Program-made: the position numbers and the translations under genes | Part shown: positions 1 to 7,487 of the stretch, one piece after another | Layout of the letters: each line of letters starts with the position of its first letter | How positions within the stretch are numbered: the first letter of the stretch is position 1 | Notes under the pieces: model-generated | Databases searched by the model: none | What the model was told of the DNA's origin: nothing | The model's input: only the letters and a program-made list of their open reading frames with translations | Assembly (NCBI GenBank): GCA_018110855.1 | Contig: JAGBFZ010000073.1 | Location: 1 to 14,525 of the forward strand | Length of the DNA: 14,525 nt | Direction of reading: 5' to 3' | Source of the DNA: Oscillospiraceae bacterium | Lineage (GTDB): Bacteria > Bacillota > Clostridia > Oscillospirales > Ruminococcaceae

Positions 1-905
1 CCACAGGTGTCGGAAAGACTCTCATTGCCTCAACGCTTGCAAAGATTCTTGACGTTCCCTTTGCCATTGCAGACGCAACCACCCTCACCGAGGCAGGCTA
101 TGTGGGCGATGATGTTGAAAATGTTCTTGTCAGACTGCTTCAGGCTGCGGAATATGATGTTGAAGCTGCAGAACGTGGAATCATCTATATCGACGAGATC
201 GATAAGATTGCAAGAAAGTCTGAAAATACATCTATTACCCGTGATGTAAGCGGCGAGGGCGTTCAGCAGGCTCTTCTGAAGATCGTTGAGGGCACCGTTT
301 CCAACGTCCCCCCCAACGGCGGAAGAAAGCACCCTAATCAGGAATGCATACAGGTCAATACCAAAAATATCCTCTTTATCTGCGGCGGAGCGTTTGACGG
401 TCTTGAACAGACCATTAAAAAGCGCAAGGATTCCTCAACTCTGGGCTTTGGCGCAGATATAAAGAGCAGAGCCGAAAAGGAGAAAAATATCTTCAAGGAC
501 GTAACTCCTCAGGATCTTGTGAAATTCGGAATGGTTCCCGAGCTTGTTGGCAGACTTCCTGTTATCACAGTTCTGGACGAGCTTGACGAGGCAGCTCTTG
601 TAAGGATACTGACCGACCCGAAGAATGCGCTTGTTAAGCAGTATAAGCGTCTCTTCGAGCTTGACGGCATTGAGCTTGAATTTGAGGAAAAGGCTCTGAC
701 AGCCATTGCGGCAGAAGCTATCAAGCAGAAAACGGGTGCAAGAGGTCTCCGTGCTATCGTTGAAGGTATCCTTCAGGATACAATGTTCAGCGTTCCTTCG
801 GAGGAGGGAATTTCCAAGGTTATCGTGACCGAAGCCTGTGTTACGGAAAAGGCTGCTCCGACTGTTGTTAATTCGGAAAAGCCGAAAGTAAAGAAGAAAG
901 CATGA
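1..905 (+). CDS. clpX: ATP-dependent Clp protease ATP-binding subunit ClpX (5' truncated by window edge)
   Basis: AAA+ unfoldase of the ClpXP protease, which recognises substrates, unfolds them and threads them into ClpP in the cytoplasm. The reading frame is open from base 3 and the first visible residues are the end of the Walker A loop (TGVGKT). Numbering from there, the pore-1 loop GYVG is at residues 32-35, Walker B with DEID at 64-67, then the ClpX signature [15 protein letters not shown], the RKH pore loop (GGRKHPNQE), and the sensor-2 motif GARGLR near the C-terminus. About 300 residues are visible; full-length ClpX is usually 410-440, so the N-terminal zinc-binding domain and the start of the AAA domain lie upstream of the window. 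The C-terminal tail is lysine-rich (KPKVKKKA), as is common and variable in ClpX. A strong terminator follows directly, so the gene ends its transcription unit. Identification is very secure. Confidence 0.98.
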   Translation, partial: TGVGKTLIASTLAKILDVPFAIADATTLTEAGYVGDDVENVLVRLLQAAEYDVEAAERGIIYIDEIDKIARKSENTSITRDVSGEGVQQALLKIVEGTVSNVPPNGGRKHPNQECIQVNTKNILFICGGAFDGLEQTIKKRKDSSTLGFGADIKSRAEKEKNIFKDVTPQDLVKFGMVPELVGRLPVITVLDELDEAALVRILTDPKNALVKQYKRLFELDGIELEFEEKALTAIAAEAIKQKTGARGLRAIVEGILQDTMFSVPSEEGISKVIVTEACVTEKAAPTVVNSEKPKVKKKA

Positions 906-910
906 TATAT

Positions 911-947
911 CTCGTCTCCGATTTTTCGGAGGCGAGTTTTATTATTT
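911..947 (+). terminator. Rho-independent terminator after clpX
   Basis: An 11-bp stem (left arm 911-921, right arm 926-936, one G-U pair, 4-base T loop) is followed by the T-rich tract TTTTATTATTT. It starts six bases after the clpX stop and separates clpX from the next promoter. Confidence 0.92.
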
Positions 948-956
948 CCCCAAAAC

Positions 957-985
957 TTGACATTACCGCTGAAAACGGTTATAAT
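957..985 (+). promoter_or_regulatory. Consensus sigma-A promoter of the GH3 lipoprotein gene
   Basis: TTGACA at 957-962 and TATAAT at 980-985 are separated by exactly 17 bases, matching the housekeeping consensus in both hexamers. Transcription would start around 991-993, leaving a short leader of about 20-30 bases. No operator is obvious, so strong constitutive expression is the simplest reading. Confidence 0.9.
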
Positions 986-1004
986 TAGTGTATCAAATTA
1001 AGTT

Positions 1005-1009
1005 AAGGA
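1005..1009 (+). promoter_or_regulatory. Ribosome binding site favouring the TTG start at 1020
   Basis: AAGGA lies only 1 base before the ATG at 1011 but 10 bases before the in-frame TTG at 1020. The first spacing is too short for normal initiation, so the TTG is the better-supported start. No other Shine-Dalgarno-like sequence lies between the -10 box and 1011. Confidence 0.6.
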
Positions 1010-1019
1010 AATGATTGCT

Positions 1020-2276
1020 TTGAAAATAAAACAAATTCTCTCAGCAGCAGCGGCAATGCTTATTTTCGGCGGCTGCTCTTCCATATCCGAGTCGCTGGAT
1101 AATTATATCGAGCATGACGCTAATATCGGTAAAAATGCTCCCGCTGTCAACGGAACTATCGGGGATATTGAAGCCATTAACGAGGAAGCCGCCCGCACGG
1201 AAACAAAGTATGAGACCGAGGAGGAAAAAGCGGCAAAGGCAGAAAAGAAGCGTCGGGAAGAGCTTAGCAAAAAGGCAGATGAACTTATTTCCGAAATGAC
1301 TTCCGAGGAAAAGATCGGTCAGCTTATTCTTGCAAGAATGTCCTCAGACCCTGTGAATGATATGGCAGAATATCAGTACGGCGGCTACACTCTTTACGGA
1401 GATGATTTCAAAAACAACGATCCCGAGGGTATCTCACAGCTGACTGCCGAAATTGCTGAGGCGGCAAAGATCCAACCATTTTTTGCGGTTGACGAGGAAG
1501 GCGGAACGGTGGTTAGAGTGAGCGCATACTCTCAGTACAGGGATGAGCCGTTTTCATCGCCCCAGCTGCTTTTTAGCCGAGGAGGCAAGGAGCTTCTTGA
1601 AATGGATTCCGCCGAAAAGGCGAAGCTTCTCACCTCGATGGGTCTGAATCTGAATCTTGCTCCCGTTGCTGATATATCCTCCGATCAGTCAAGCTACATC
1701 TATCCCCGAACAATGGGTCAAGGACCCGAGGGAACAGCTGAGGGCGTGGCTGTAATGGTCAAAACAGCAGGGGATAACGGGCTTGCTTCATGTATAAAGC
1801 ATTTCCCCGGGTACGGCGAGAACACCGATACCCATAAGGATTCAGCTCACGACTCAAGGGAGCTTTACGAGTTCTATAATCGTGATTTTGTTCCCTTTGA
1901 AGCGGGAATTACTGCTGATACAAGCAAAACCCCTGCAATAATGGTGGGTCACACAATTTATGATATGATCGAGGCTGATGTTCCTGCGTCCTTATCTCCC
2001 GTTATCCATGAGGTTCTGCGGGACAAGCTGAGGTTTGACGGAGTTGTTATTACCGACGATCTTGGCATGGACGCTGCGAAAAAATATTCCTCTGAGCAGT
2101 CTGTTTATGTTCAGGCGATCCTTGCGGATAACGATATGCTCTGTGTTTCCGAGCCACAGACGGCATATTCCGACCTGCTTTCGGCTTATAACGACGGCGT
2201 GATTACCGATGAGCTGCTTGACGCTCACGTTAAGCGGATAATTATTATGAAGCTTCAATACAAGATAATTACATGA
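1020..2276 (+). CDS. Glycoside hydrolase family 3 lipoprotein, beta-N-acetylhexosaminidase (NagZ-like)
   Basis: Predicted exported beta-N-acetylglucosaminidase, probably acting on cell-wall or other GlcNAc-containing glycans at the outer face of the membrane. Numbering from the ATG at 1011 (421 aa): a short basic N-terminus, a hydrophobic segment (10-21) and a lipobox ending in Cys22 (FGGC) mark a lipoprotein. A charged, Glu/Lys/Arg-rich linker at about 58-92 probably holds the enzyme away from the membrane. The GH3 domain follows, with DEEGGTVVR (161-169), KHFPGYG (263-269), the Asp/His pair in NTDTHKDS (271-278), which matches the general acid/base loop of NagZ enzymes, and the nucleophile motif VITDDLGMDA (346-355, Asp349/350). 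It is a single-domain enzyme without the C-terminal GH3 sandwich domain. The preferred start is TTG at 1020 on ribosome-binding-site spacing; ATG at 1011 adds only three residues. It is monocistronic, with its own promoter and terminator. The family is secure; the exact substrate (muropeptides or other glycans) is inference. Confidence 0.9.
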   Translation: MKIKQILSAAAAMLIFGGCSSISESLDNYIEHDANIGKNAPAVNGTIGDIEAINEEAARTETKYETEEEKAAKAEKKRREELSKKADELISEMTSEEKIGQLILARMSSDPVNDMAEYQYGGYTLYGDDFKNNDPEGISQLTAEIAEAAKIQPFFAVDEEGGTVVRVSAYSQYRDEPFSSPQLLFSRGGKELLEMDSAEKAKLLTSMGLNLNLAPVADISSDQSSYIYPRTMGQGPEGTAEGVAVMVKTAGDNGLASCIKHFPGYGENTDTHKDSAHDSRELYEFYNRDFVPFEAGITADTSKTPAIMVGHTIYDMIEADVPASLSPVIHEVLRDKLRFDGVVITDDLGMDAAKKYSSEQSVYVQAILADNDMLCVSEPQTAYSDLLSAYNDGVITDELLDAHVKRIIIMKLQYKIIT

Positions 2277-2297
2277 AAATAAAGATAATTCACTTTC

Positions 2298-2335
2298 GCT
2301 CTGTTCTTCCGTTTCGGGAGGACAGAGCATTTTTA
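2298..2335 (+). terminator. Rho-independent terminator after the GH3 gene
   Basis: A 14-bp hairpin (left arm 2298-2311, right arm 2315-2328, with G-U pairs) with a very short loop is followed by ATTTTTATT. It ends the single-gene GH3 unit 21 bases after the stop codon. Confidence 0.9.
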
Positions 2336-2456
2336 TTCTATTTAATATTTGTGTACAGGAAAAGAAGTAATAGCAAAAAAATAAATAATAATGAAATAAA
2401 ATTAAAAATAAACTGCATTTTAATTCCGATATTTACAATTATTTGGGGATAATCAG

Positions 2457-2465
2457 TGATATAAT
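2457..2465 (+). promoter_or_regulatory. Probable extended -10 promoter of the oxidoreductase operon
   Basis: TGATATAAT supplies a TGn extension plus a perfect TATAAT (2460-2465). No good -35 box sits at 16-18 bases; the nearest candidate, TTTACA at 2432-2437, is 22 bases away. Extended -10 promoters tolerate a weak -35, and dependence on an activator is also possible. The surrounding 2336-2470 region is very AT-rich and holds no gene that I can see. Confidence 0.6.
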
Positions 2466-2549
2466 GAATGTGAACAAAGGGGGATACATCAAAAATCGGT
2501 AATTACCTCTTTGGAGAATTATTTTTCTATTTTGAGAGGAAGTAGTGTT

Positions 2550-3686
2550 ATGAGCTATCCGAGTGTTGATTTTCTGTATCTTAACGAGGAGGACATGATA
2601 GCAGCAGGCGTGAAGGACATGGCAGGCTGTATAGACGCAATGGAAGAAATGTTCAAGCTGATGAAGGTCGGAAATTACCGAACGGGAGGAGCAAACGGAA
2701 ACTCTCACGGCTGCATGGTAATGTTCCCCGAATCCTCACCATTTCCCGAAATGCCTGTTGATGGTCCGGACAGACGCTTTATGGCAATGCCCGCATATCT
2801 GGGCGGCAAATTCGATATGGCAGGCATGAAGTGGTACGGTTCAAACGTTGAAAATAAGGAAAAGGGACTTCCCCGATCAATTCTCATGCTCACCTTAAAC
2901 GATAAGGACACAGGCGCACCCCTTGCATATATGTCCGCAAATATTCTTTCGGCATACAGAACAGGCGCAGTTCCCGGAGTTGGCTATAAGCACCTTTCAA
3001 AGCCCGATTCCAAGGTTGTGGGCGTTATCGGTCCCGGCGTTATGAGCAAGACCGCTCTTGCAGCTATAATGGCTGTTCGTCCCGATATTGAGACCATAAA
3101 GGTCAAGGGCAGAGGAAAGGCTTCTCTTGAAGCATTTATTGAACACGCAAAAACCGAATATCCAAGCGTAAAGAATATTTACGCCGTTGATACCATAGAG
3201 GAGGCTGTCCGTGATTCGGATATTGTTTCCGCAAGCACATCAACTCCGACGGGCGATCCCGCACTTTATCCGTACATAAAGGAAGAATGGATAAAGCCCG
3301 GTGCGCTTATCAGCTCCACAGCGGCTCTCAGGTTTGATGATGATTTTATAATAAACCGCGCAAGAACTGTTACCGACAATATCATGCTTTATGAAGCATG
3401 GGAAGAGGAAATGAAGCCCAATGCATATCATACGGTTCCCATTCCCGCAGTAAGAGTAATGGATCTTATTGCCGAAGGAAAAATGAGCAGGGACAGGATC
3501 GACGATCTGGGCGATATCCTGATGGGAACGATCCCCGTTCATCGTGATGAAAAGGAGATAATCGTATACTCCATCGGCGGAATGCCTGTTGAGGACGTTG
3601 CGTGGGGCACAATAGTATACAGAAACGCTCTTGCGAAGGGGATCGGCACTAAGCTTAATCTTTGGAAAACACCTCAGATGGTTTGA
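2550..3686 (+). CDS. Ornithine cyclodeaminase / mu-crystallin family protein
   Basis: A 378-residue NAD(P)-binding protein of the ornithine cyclodeaminase/mu-crystallin superfamily. Members deaminate ornithine, reduce cyclic imines (ketimines) or dehydrogenate amino acids. From the ATG at 2550: substrate-site Lys94 in GMKWYGSN, the Arg137 motif SAYRTGAV, and a Rossmann nucleotide loop VGVIGPGVMSK (157-167). The subfamily looks specific (GGANGNSHG near 46-54, PVDGPDRRFMAMPAYLGG near 69-86); from memory, close relatives carry the automatic label tyramine oxidase subunit B, which should not be taken as proof of substrate. The frame is also open upstream to a TTG at 2511, but the ATG at 2550 has a good GAGAGGA site 9 bases before it and is the better start. 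It is the first gene of the operon, 35 bases before the [2Fe-2S] gene. A role in processing the imine or keto product of the downstream dehydrogenase is inference. Confidence 0.85.
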   Translation: MSYPSVDFLYLNEEDMIAAGVKDMAGCIDAMEEMFKLMKVGNYRTGGANGNSHGCMVMFPESSPFPEMPVDGPDRRFMAMPAYLGGKFDMAGMKWYGSNVENKEKGLPRSILMLTLNDKDTGAPLAYMSANILSAYRTGAVPGVGYKHLSKPDSKVVGVIGPGVMSKTALAAIMAVRPDIETIKVKGRGKASLEAFIEHAKTEYPSVKNIYAVDTIEEAVRDSDIVSASTSTPTGDPALYPYIKEEWIKPGALISSTAALRFDDDFIINRARTVTDNIMLYEAWEEEMKPNAYHTVPIPAVRVMDLIAEGKMSRDRIDDLGDILMGTIPVHRDEKEIIVYSIGGMPVEDVAWGTIVYRNALAKGIGTKLNLWKTPQMV

Positions 3687-3721
3687 TATAAAGGGAGAAT
3701 TATTTCAGGGAGGACATTTCA

Positions 3722-4045
3722 ATGAGAATCGAAGAACACCCGATACTGGGACAATACGAAAAGGGAAGAACGGTTTCCTTCACCTTTGACGGCAGAGAGC
3801 TTCAGGGCTGTGAGGGCGAGCCTATTGCAATTGCACTGAAAAATGCAGGCGTAATGGTTCATCGCTACACCAAAAAGCAGCACAAGCCGAGAGGAATTTT
3901 CTGCGCCATCGGACGCTGCACAGACTGCGTAATGGTGGTAAATGGTCAGCCGAATGTGCGCACCTGCATAACCCCTCTTGAAGAGGGAATGGACGTCAGG
4001 ACGCAGTACGGCGTAACAGCGGAAAGGGGAGGCGAGCAGAAATGA
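3722..4045 (+). CDS. Small (2Fe-2S)-binding subunit (HcnA / sarcosine oxidase alpha N-terminal-like)
   Basis: A 107-residue electron-transfer subunit. Plant-type ferredoxin ligands are in order at Cys61, Cys66, Cys69 and Cys82 (C-x4-C-x2-C-x12-C), preceded by the usual GEPIAIALKNAGV helix that begins this fold. Standalone proteins of this type form the first subunit of hydrogen cyanide synthase, opine oxidases and dye-linked proline or hydroxyproline dehydrogenases; in heterotetrameric sarcosine oxidase the same domain is the N-terminus of the alpha chain. It has a strong GGGAGGA site 7 bases before the ATG. Its stop overlaps the next start as ATGA (4042-4045), indicating translational coupling and probable physical association with the large FAD subunit. 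The family call is firm; the redox partner is inferred from context. Confidence 0.92.
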   Translation: MRIEEHPILGQYEKGRTVSFTFDGRELQGCEGEPIAIALKNAGVMVHRYTKKQHKPRGIFCAIGRCTDCVMVVNGQPNVRTCITPLEEGMDVRTQYGVTAERGGEQK

Positions 4046-5625
4046 AAAGATATGACATGATAATCATAGGCGCAGGTCCTGCGGGTCTTTCCGCTGCTAT
4101 CGAGGCGGCAAAGAGAGGGATGAAGGTCGTTGTATATGACGAAAATGCAAAGCCCGGCGGACAGCTTTTCAAGCAGATACATAAATTCTTCGGTTCAAAG
4201 GAGCATAAGGCAAAGATAAGAGGCTTTCATATTGGCGAAGAACTTCTTTCCGAAGCAAATGCTCTGGGCGTTGAAGTAGTTCTTAATGCAATAGTTATCG
4301 GACTGTTTGCCGAAAAGGAAGTTACCGTAAAAATAGAAGACCACGTTGAGCACGTCAAGGGCGATACCGTTCTTATAGCAACAGGCGCAAGCGAGAATAT
4401 GGTCACATTCCCCGGCTGGACGCTTCCCGGTGTTATAGGCGCAGGAGCGGCACAGACAATGATGAATCTACACGGAACTCTCCCCGGAAAAAGGGTTCTT
4501 ATGCTTGGCTCGGGAAATGTTGGACTTGTAGTCAGCTTCCAGCTTATGCAGGCAGGCTGCGAGGTAGTTGCACTTGCAGATGCGGCTCCCAGAGTAGGCG
4601 GCTATGGCGTTCATGCGGCAAAGGTGGCACGCTGCGGAGTTCCTTTTTATCTTTCCCATACAATTGTTAAGGCAGAGGGCGATGAATATGTTACAGGAGT
4701 CGTTATCGGTGAGGTTGATAAAAACTGGCAGGTCATTCCAGGAACCGAGAAGCATTTCGATGTGGATACCATCTGTCTTGCCGTAGGACTTTCACCCATG
4801 TCAAAGCTTGCGGATATGGCTGGCTGTGCAATGGTTGATGATCCTGCAAAGGCAGGCTTTGTTCCCACAGTCGATAAATACGGCGAGACATCTATTTCGG
4901 GAATTTACGCGGCGGGAGATGTTTCGGGAATCGAAGAAGCCTCCAGCGCAATGATAGAAGGACGCATCGCAGGAATTGCAGCAGCGGCAAAGCTGGGCTT
5001 TATCACGTCCGAGGAATGTGAAGCAGAGGTCGCAAAGCAGGACGCAGCACTTGACGGTCTCCGTCAGGGAATGTTCGCTCCCGGCATGAGAGGCAAAATG
5101 ATAACCGAAACAGATGAGGGTGTTGAGATATCTCAGAATCTCCTCAAAAAAGGCTATGTAGCTGACGAGGAAATAGAGCGTTTCCCGGGAGTTACACATA
5201 ATACAGGCGTTCATCCCGTTATTGAATGTACCCAGAATATTCCCTGCAATCCTTGTCAGGATGCTTGTCCCAAGCACTGCATCAGGATAGGCAGCAATAT
5301 TACCGCACTTCCCGCCATCGACCCCGAAAAGAAATGCACAGGCTGCGGAATGTGCGTGGCAAGCTGTTCGGGACAGGCAATATTCCTTGTAAACGAGGAC
5401 TGCGGCGACGGAACAGCGGAGATCACTCTCCCGTATGAATTTCTCCCCCTTCCCGAAAAAGGAACGAAGGGCGTGGCTCTGAGCCGAAGCGGAGAACCCG
5501 TCTGCGAGGCAGAGGTGGTAAATGTCAGAAGCGCAAAGGCATTTGACCATACCCATCTTCTTACAATGAAGGTTCCCAAGGAATACGCAATGAAGGCAAG
5601 ATTCTTTAAGGAGGCAGTTAAGTGA
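4042..5625 (+). CDS. FAD/NAD(P)-dependent oxidoreductase large subunit with fused 2x[4Fe-4S] ferredoxin domain (HcnB-like)
   Basis: A 527-residue flavoprotein subunit of a multi-subunit amino/imino-acid dehydrogenase. Domains in order: an N-terminal FAD Rossmann loop IIIGAGPAGLSAAIEAAKRG (7-26); ATGASE (113-118); a second nucleotide-binding loop VLMLGSGNVGLV (152-163), typical of pyridine nucleotide-disulfide reductases but without a redox-active CxxC pair; and the FAD-contacting GIYAAGDVSG (287-296). After about residue 390 comes a ferredoxin-like segment with two cysteine sets: Cys402/405/409/413 (plus Cys396 nearby) and Cys432/435/438/442, the second a classical CxxCxxCxxxC. Two [4Fe-4S] clusters are therefore likely. 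In HcnB-type proteins the C-terminus commonly carries a BFD-type [2Fe-2S] domain; here that domain is a separate downstream gene. The gene overlaps its upstream neighbour by 4 bases, and the next ATG begins on the last base of its stop. The electron acceptor is not evident from the sequence. Confidence 0.9.
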   Translation: MKRYDMIIIGAGPAGLSAAIEAAKRGMKVVVYDENAKPGGQLFKQIHKFFGSKEHKAKIRGFHIGEELLSEANALGVEVVLNAIVIGLFAEKEVTVKIEDHVEHVKGDTVLIATGASENMVTFPGWTLPGVIGAGAAQTMMNLHGTLPGKRVLMLGSGNVGLVVSFQLMQAGCEVVALADAAPRVGGYGVHAAKVARCGVPFYLSHTIVKAEGDEYVTGVVIGEVDKNWQVIPGTEKHFDVDTICLAVGLSPMSKLADMAGCAMVDDPAKAGFVPTVDKYGETSISGIYAAGDVSGIEEASSAMIEGRIAGIAAAAKLGFITSEECEAEVAKQDAALDGLRQGMFAPGMRGKMITETDEGVEISQNLLKKGYVADEEIERFPGVTHNTGVHPVIECTQNIPCNPCQDACPKHCIRIGSNITALPAIDPEKKCTGCGMCVASCSGQAIFLVNEDCGDGTAEITLPYEFLPLPEKGTKGVALSRSGEPVCEAEVVNVRSAKAFDHTHLLTMKVPKEYAMKARFFKEAVK

Positions 5626-5942
5626 TGAACGACAGAAGCAGAGATATAGGCGAATTTATCCCCCAGCCCGATGATGATATGATCGTCTGCCGCTGCGAGG
5701 AGATAACCAAGGGAGAGATAAGACGTGCGGTGCATGACGGAATGTTCACTCTCACCGAAATAAGAAGATATCTGAGAACAGGCATGGGACTTTGTCAGGG
5801 ACAGACCTGCACAAAGCTTGTAAAAGCCATAGTATCCCGTGAGCTGGGCGTAAGACCCAACGAGCTTGAGCCTGCAACAGGACGTGCACCTATGCGTCCC
5901 ATTGAAATGAGAATACTTGCAAAGGATAAGGAGGACGCATAA
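5625..5942 (+). CDS. BFD-like (2Fe-2S)-binding subunit
   Basis: A 105-residue protein with the bacterioferritin-associated-ferredoxin-type cluster motif: Cys22-x-Cys24 (VCRCEE) and Cys57-x4-Cys62 (GLCQGQTC). BFD domains are small helical [2Fe-2S] modules, and in this enzyme class they relay electrons between the FAD subunits. A downstream segment (RPNELEPATGRAPMRPI) resembles the tail seen when this domain is fused to HcnB-type subunits. The ATG at 5625 starts inside the preceding stop (TGATG), with AAGGAGG at 5608-5614, 10 bases upstream; GTG at 5622, one codon earlier, is an equally well spaced alternative. The next gene starts immediately after its TAA stop, so the subunits are almost certainly made together. 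Confidence 0.9.
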   Translation: MNDRSRDIGEFIPQPDDDMIVCRCEEITKGEIRRAVHDGMFTLTEIRRYLRTGMGLCQGQTCTKLVKAIVSRELGVRPNELEPATGRAPMRPIEMRILAKDKEDA

Positions 5943-7061
5943 ATGAATTCTGATGTACTTATCATAGGCAGCGGTATTATCGGATGCGCAGCCGCTTACA
6001 ACCTTGCAAAAAAGGGAGTTAAAGTAACTGTTATTGAAGCAAGCTCCAACATCGGAAATGGCGGCTCGGTAAGAAACGGCGGCGGCGTCCGTCAGTCGGG
6101 ACGTGACCCGAGAGAGCTTCCTCTCGTAATGTATGCAATAAAGAATATATGGCCATATCTTTCGGAAATGCTGGATACTGACGTTGAATACCATCAGCAG
6201 GGAAATCTTCGTCTTGGCAGCACCGAGAAACACAGGCAGATACTTGAGGGACTCACAGACCGCGCCGTAAAATGCGGTCTTGATGTTAGAATGATAGACG
6301 GAAAAGAGGCAAGGGAGATAAATCCATATCTTTCCGAAGCAGTAACCTGCGCAAGCTGGTGTCCCACAGACGGTCATGCAAATCCTCTTACCGCAACAAT
6401 GGGCTATTACAAAGCTGCACGCAGACTTGGCGCACATTTTATTTCCGATGAAAGGATCATTGAGCTTAGAAAACACAAGGGCGCTGTAAGACAGGCTGTT
6501 GCTGCTTCGGGAAATGTTTACGAAGCGGACAGGATAATCCTTGCGGCAGGCTTTGAAAGCAGAGCGATTGCAAATACCGTCGGCATTGACGTTCCCATGC
6601 AGCCCGTGCTGCTTGAAACGCTTGTTACCGAAGCAGTTGCTCCCATGTTCTGGCAGATGCTTGGAACTGCCGACGCCGATTTCTACGGTCATCAGACAGA
6701 TCACGGCTCATTCGTATTCGGACTTAATTCGGGGCTTGAGCCGTATGCAAAGCCAGGAAAGCCTGTTTCCTCAAGTATTGCCGCCTCCGCAGCTTGTCGT
6801 GGAATAATGCATTATTTCCCGTCCCTTGAAGGAATAAAGGTAGTAAGAACATGGGCGGGCTGGATGGATTCCTGCGCAGATCATGTTCCCGTAATAAGCA
6901 AGGTGGATGAATGTCCCGGACTTATCCTTGCCTGCGGATTCACAGGACATGGCTTCGGAATATCTCCCGCAGTGGGACTTGTTCTTTCTCAGCTTGCGAC
7001 GGACGAGGAAACCGCAGTTGATCTTTCCGCACTCAGGTATGACAGATTCGCTGCAAAATAA
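5943..7061 (+). CDS. DAO-family FAD-dependent oxidoreductase, probable catalytic subunit (HcnC / sarcosine oxidase beta-like)
   Basis: A 372-residue flavoprotein of the D-amino acid oxidase superfamily (glycine oxidase, sarcosine oxidase beta, HcnC, proline dehydrogenase beta). It is the likely site of amine or amino-acid oxidation. The N-terminus has the FAD loop VLIIGSGIIG (5-14) with Glu32 at the end of the second strand, followed by the SVRNGGGVRQSGRD segment (42-55) that packs over the flavin in this group. Near the C-terminus, GFTGHGFGISPAVG (332-345) is the second conserved FAD-contacting motif. The length is normal for the family and there is no signal peptide, so it should be cytoplasmic or peripherally attached. 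An AAGGAGGA site lies 7 bases before the ATG, which directly abuts the previous stop. The substrate cannot be deduced; secondary amines, proline-like imino acids, opines or D-amino acids all remain possible. Confidence 0.92.
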   Translation: MNSDVLIIGSGIIGCAAAYNLAKKGVKVTVIEASSNIGNGGSVRNGGGVRQSGRDPRELPLVMYAIKNIWPYLSEMLDTDVEYHQQGNLRLGSTEKHRQILEGLTDRAVKCGLDVRMIDGKEAREINPYLSEAVTCASWCPTDGHANPLTATMGYYKAARRLGAHFISDERIIELRKHKGAVRQAVAASGNVYEADRIILAAGFESRAIANTVGIDVPMQPVLLETLVTEAVAPMFWQMLGTADADFYGHQTDHGSFVFGLNSGLEPYAKPGKPVSSSIAASAACRGIMHYFPSLEGIKVVRTWAGWMDSCADHVPVISKVDECPGLILACGFTGHGFGISPAVGLVLSQLATDEETAVDLSALRYDRFAAK

Positions 7062-7080
7062 TAATTAAGGAGTGTTATTT

Positions 7081-7443
7081 ATGAAATTGCTCAGGGTCGA
7101 AATAATCACAAGTATGTCAAAGGTGGAGCCGCTCAAGGAAGCTCTCGGAAAATTTCACATCAGCGGAATGACCGTTAATCAGGTGCTTGGCTGCGGTGTA
7201 CAGTACGGAACTCCCGAGTATGAGGTGGAGGGCAAAAGACGGGAGATAAGCCTTCTTCCCAAGGAGCTTGTAATGATGGTTGTTCCTGAGAACGAGCTTG
7301 ATTCGCTTCTTGAATTTGTAAAGAAGGAGCTTTACACAGGACATATAGGAGACGGAAAAATATTCGTATCTGAAATAACAAACGCTATCCGTATCCGTAC
7401 AGGAGAAGAAGGCGTTGAAGCCGTTGTTGAAGGAGAGCTTTGA
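7081..7443 (+). CDS. P-II family nitrogen regulatory protein with atypical T-loop
   Basis: A 120-residue member of the GlnB/GlnK signalling family, trimeric proteins that sense ATP/ADP and 2-oxoglutarate and bind transporters or enzymes through a flexible T-loop. The ATG at 7081 has AAGGAG 8 bases upstream; a GTG at 7072 inside that site is not a credible start. The core is well conserved: GMTVNQVLGCG (29-39), LLPK with Lys61 (canonical Lys58), Gln41 (canonical Gln39), the B-loop TGHIGDGKIFV (86-96) and the C-loop RIRTGE (104-109). These residues bind ATP and 2-oxoglutarate in characterised P-II proteins, so ligand sensing is probably intact. The T-loop (about 40-56) differs from GlnB/GlnK: I see no tyrosine in the canonical uridylylated Tyr51 context, although Tyr42 and Tyr47 are present. 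It sits between a dehydrogenase and an APC permease, not beside an ammonium channel, and is 44 bases from the permease gene. Confidence 0.9.
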   Translation: MKLLRVEIITSMSKVEPLKEALGKFHISGMTVNQVLGCGVQYGTPEYEVEGKRREISLLPKELVMMVVPENELDSLLEFVKKELYTGHIGDGKIFVSEITNAIRIRTGEEGVEAVVEGEL

Positions 7444-7487
7444 TCAATTTGAGTTTTGAATCCTTATAATGTAAAGGTGGAATATTT

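Noticed and set aside
2336..2456. AT-rich intergenic stretch before the oxidoreductase operon, considered as a riboswitch or small RNA locus
   Set aside because: Very low complexity A/T sequence with no stable hairpin or recognised riboswitch motif; it lies upstream of the predicted transcription start.
2511..2549. Upstream extension of the cyclodeaminase-like gene to a TTG at 2511
   Set aside because: The ATG at 2550 has a well-spaced ribosome site, and the family similarity begins just after it; the 13 extra residues have no support.
2550..3686. Naming the first operon gene as tyramine oxidase or ornithine cyclodeaminase
   Set aside because: The superfamily is clear, but members differ widely in substrate, and nothing in the sequence fixes the reaction, so only the family is given.
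4801..5556. Open frame of 251 codons on the minus strand inside the large FAD subunit gene
   Set aside because: Same reason: antisense shadow with Cys-rich, low-plausibility protein and no start signals.
5256..6704. Open frame of 482 codons on the minus strand across the BFD and DAO genes
   Set aside because: It is antisense to three well-identified genes, has no recognisable domain or ribosome binding site, and has an improbable Cys/Ser/His-rich composition. It arises because codon usage on the plus strand rarely produces stops in that frame.
7440..7470. Possible internal promoter before the permease gene (TTGATC, 19-base gap, TATAAT)
   Set aside because: The -10 is perfect, but the -35 is imperfect and the 19-base spacing is poor; it overlaps the end of the P-II gene. 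It could give some extra permease transcription but is not well enough supported to list.
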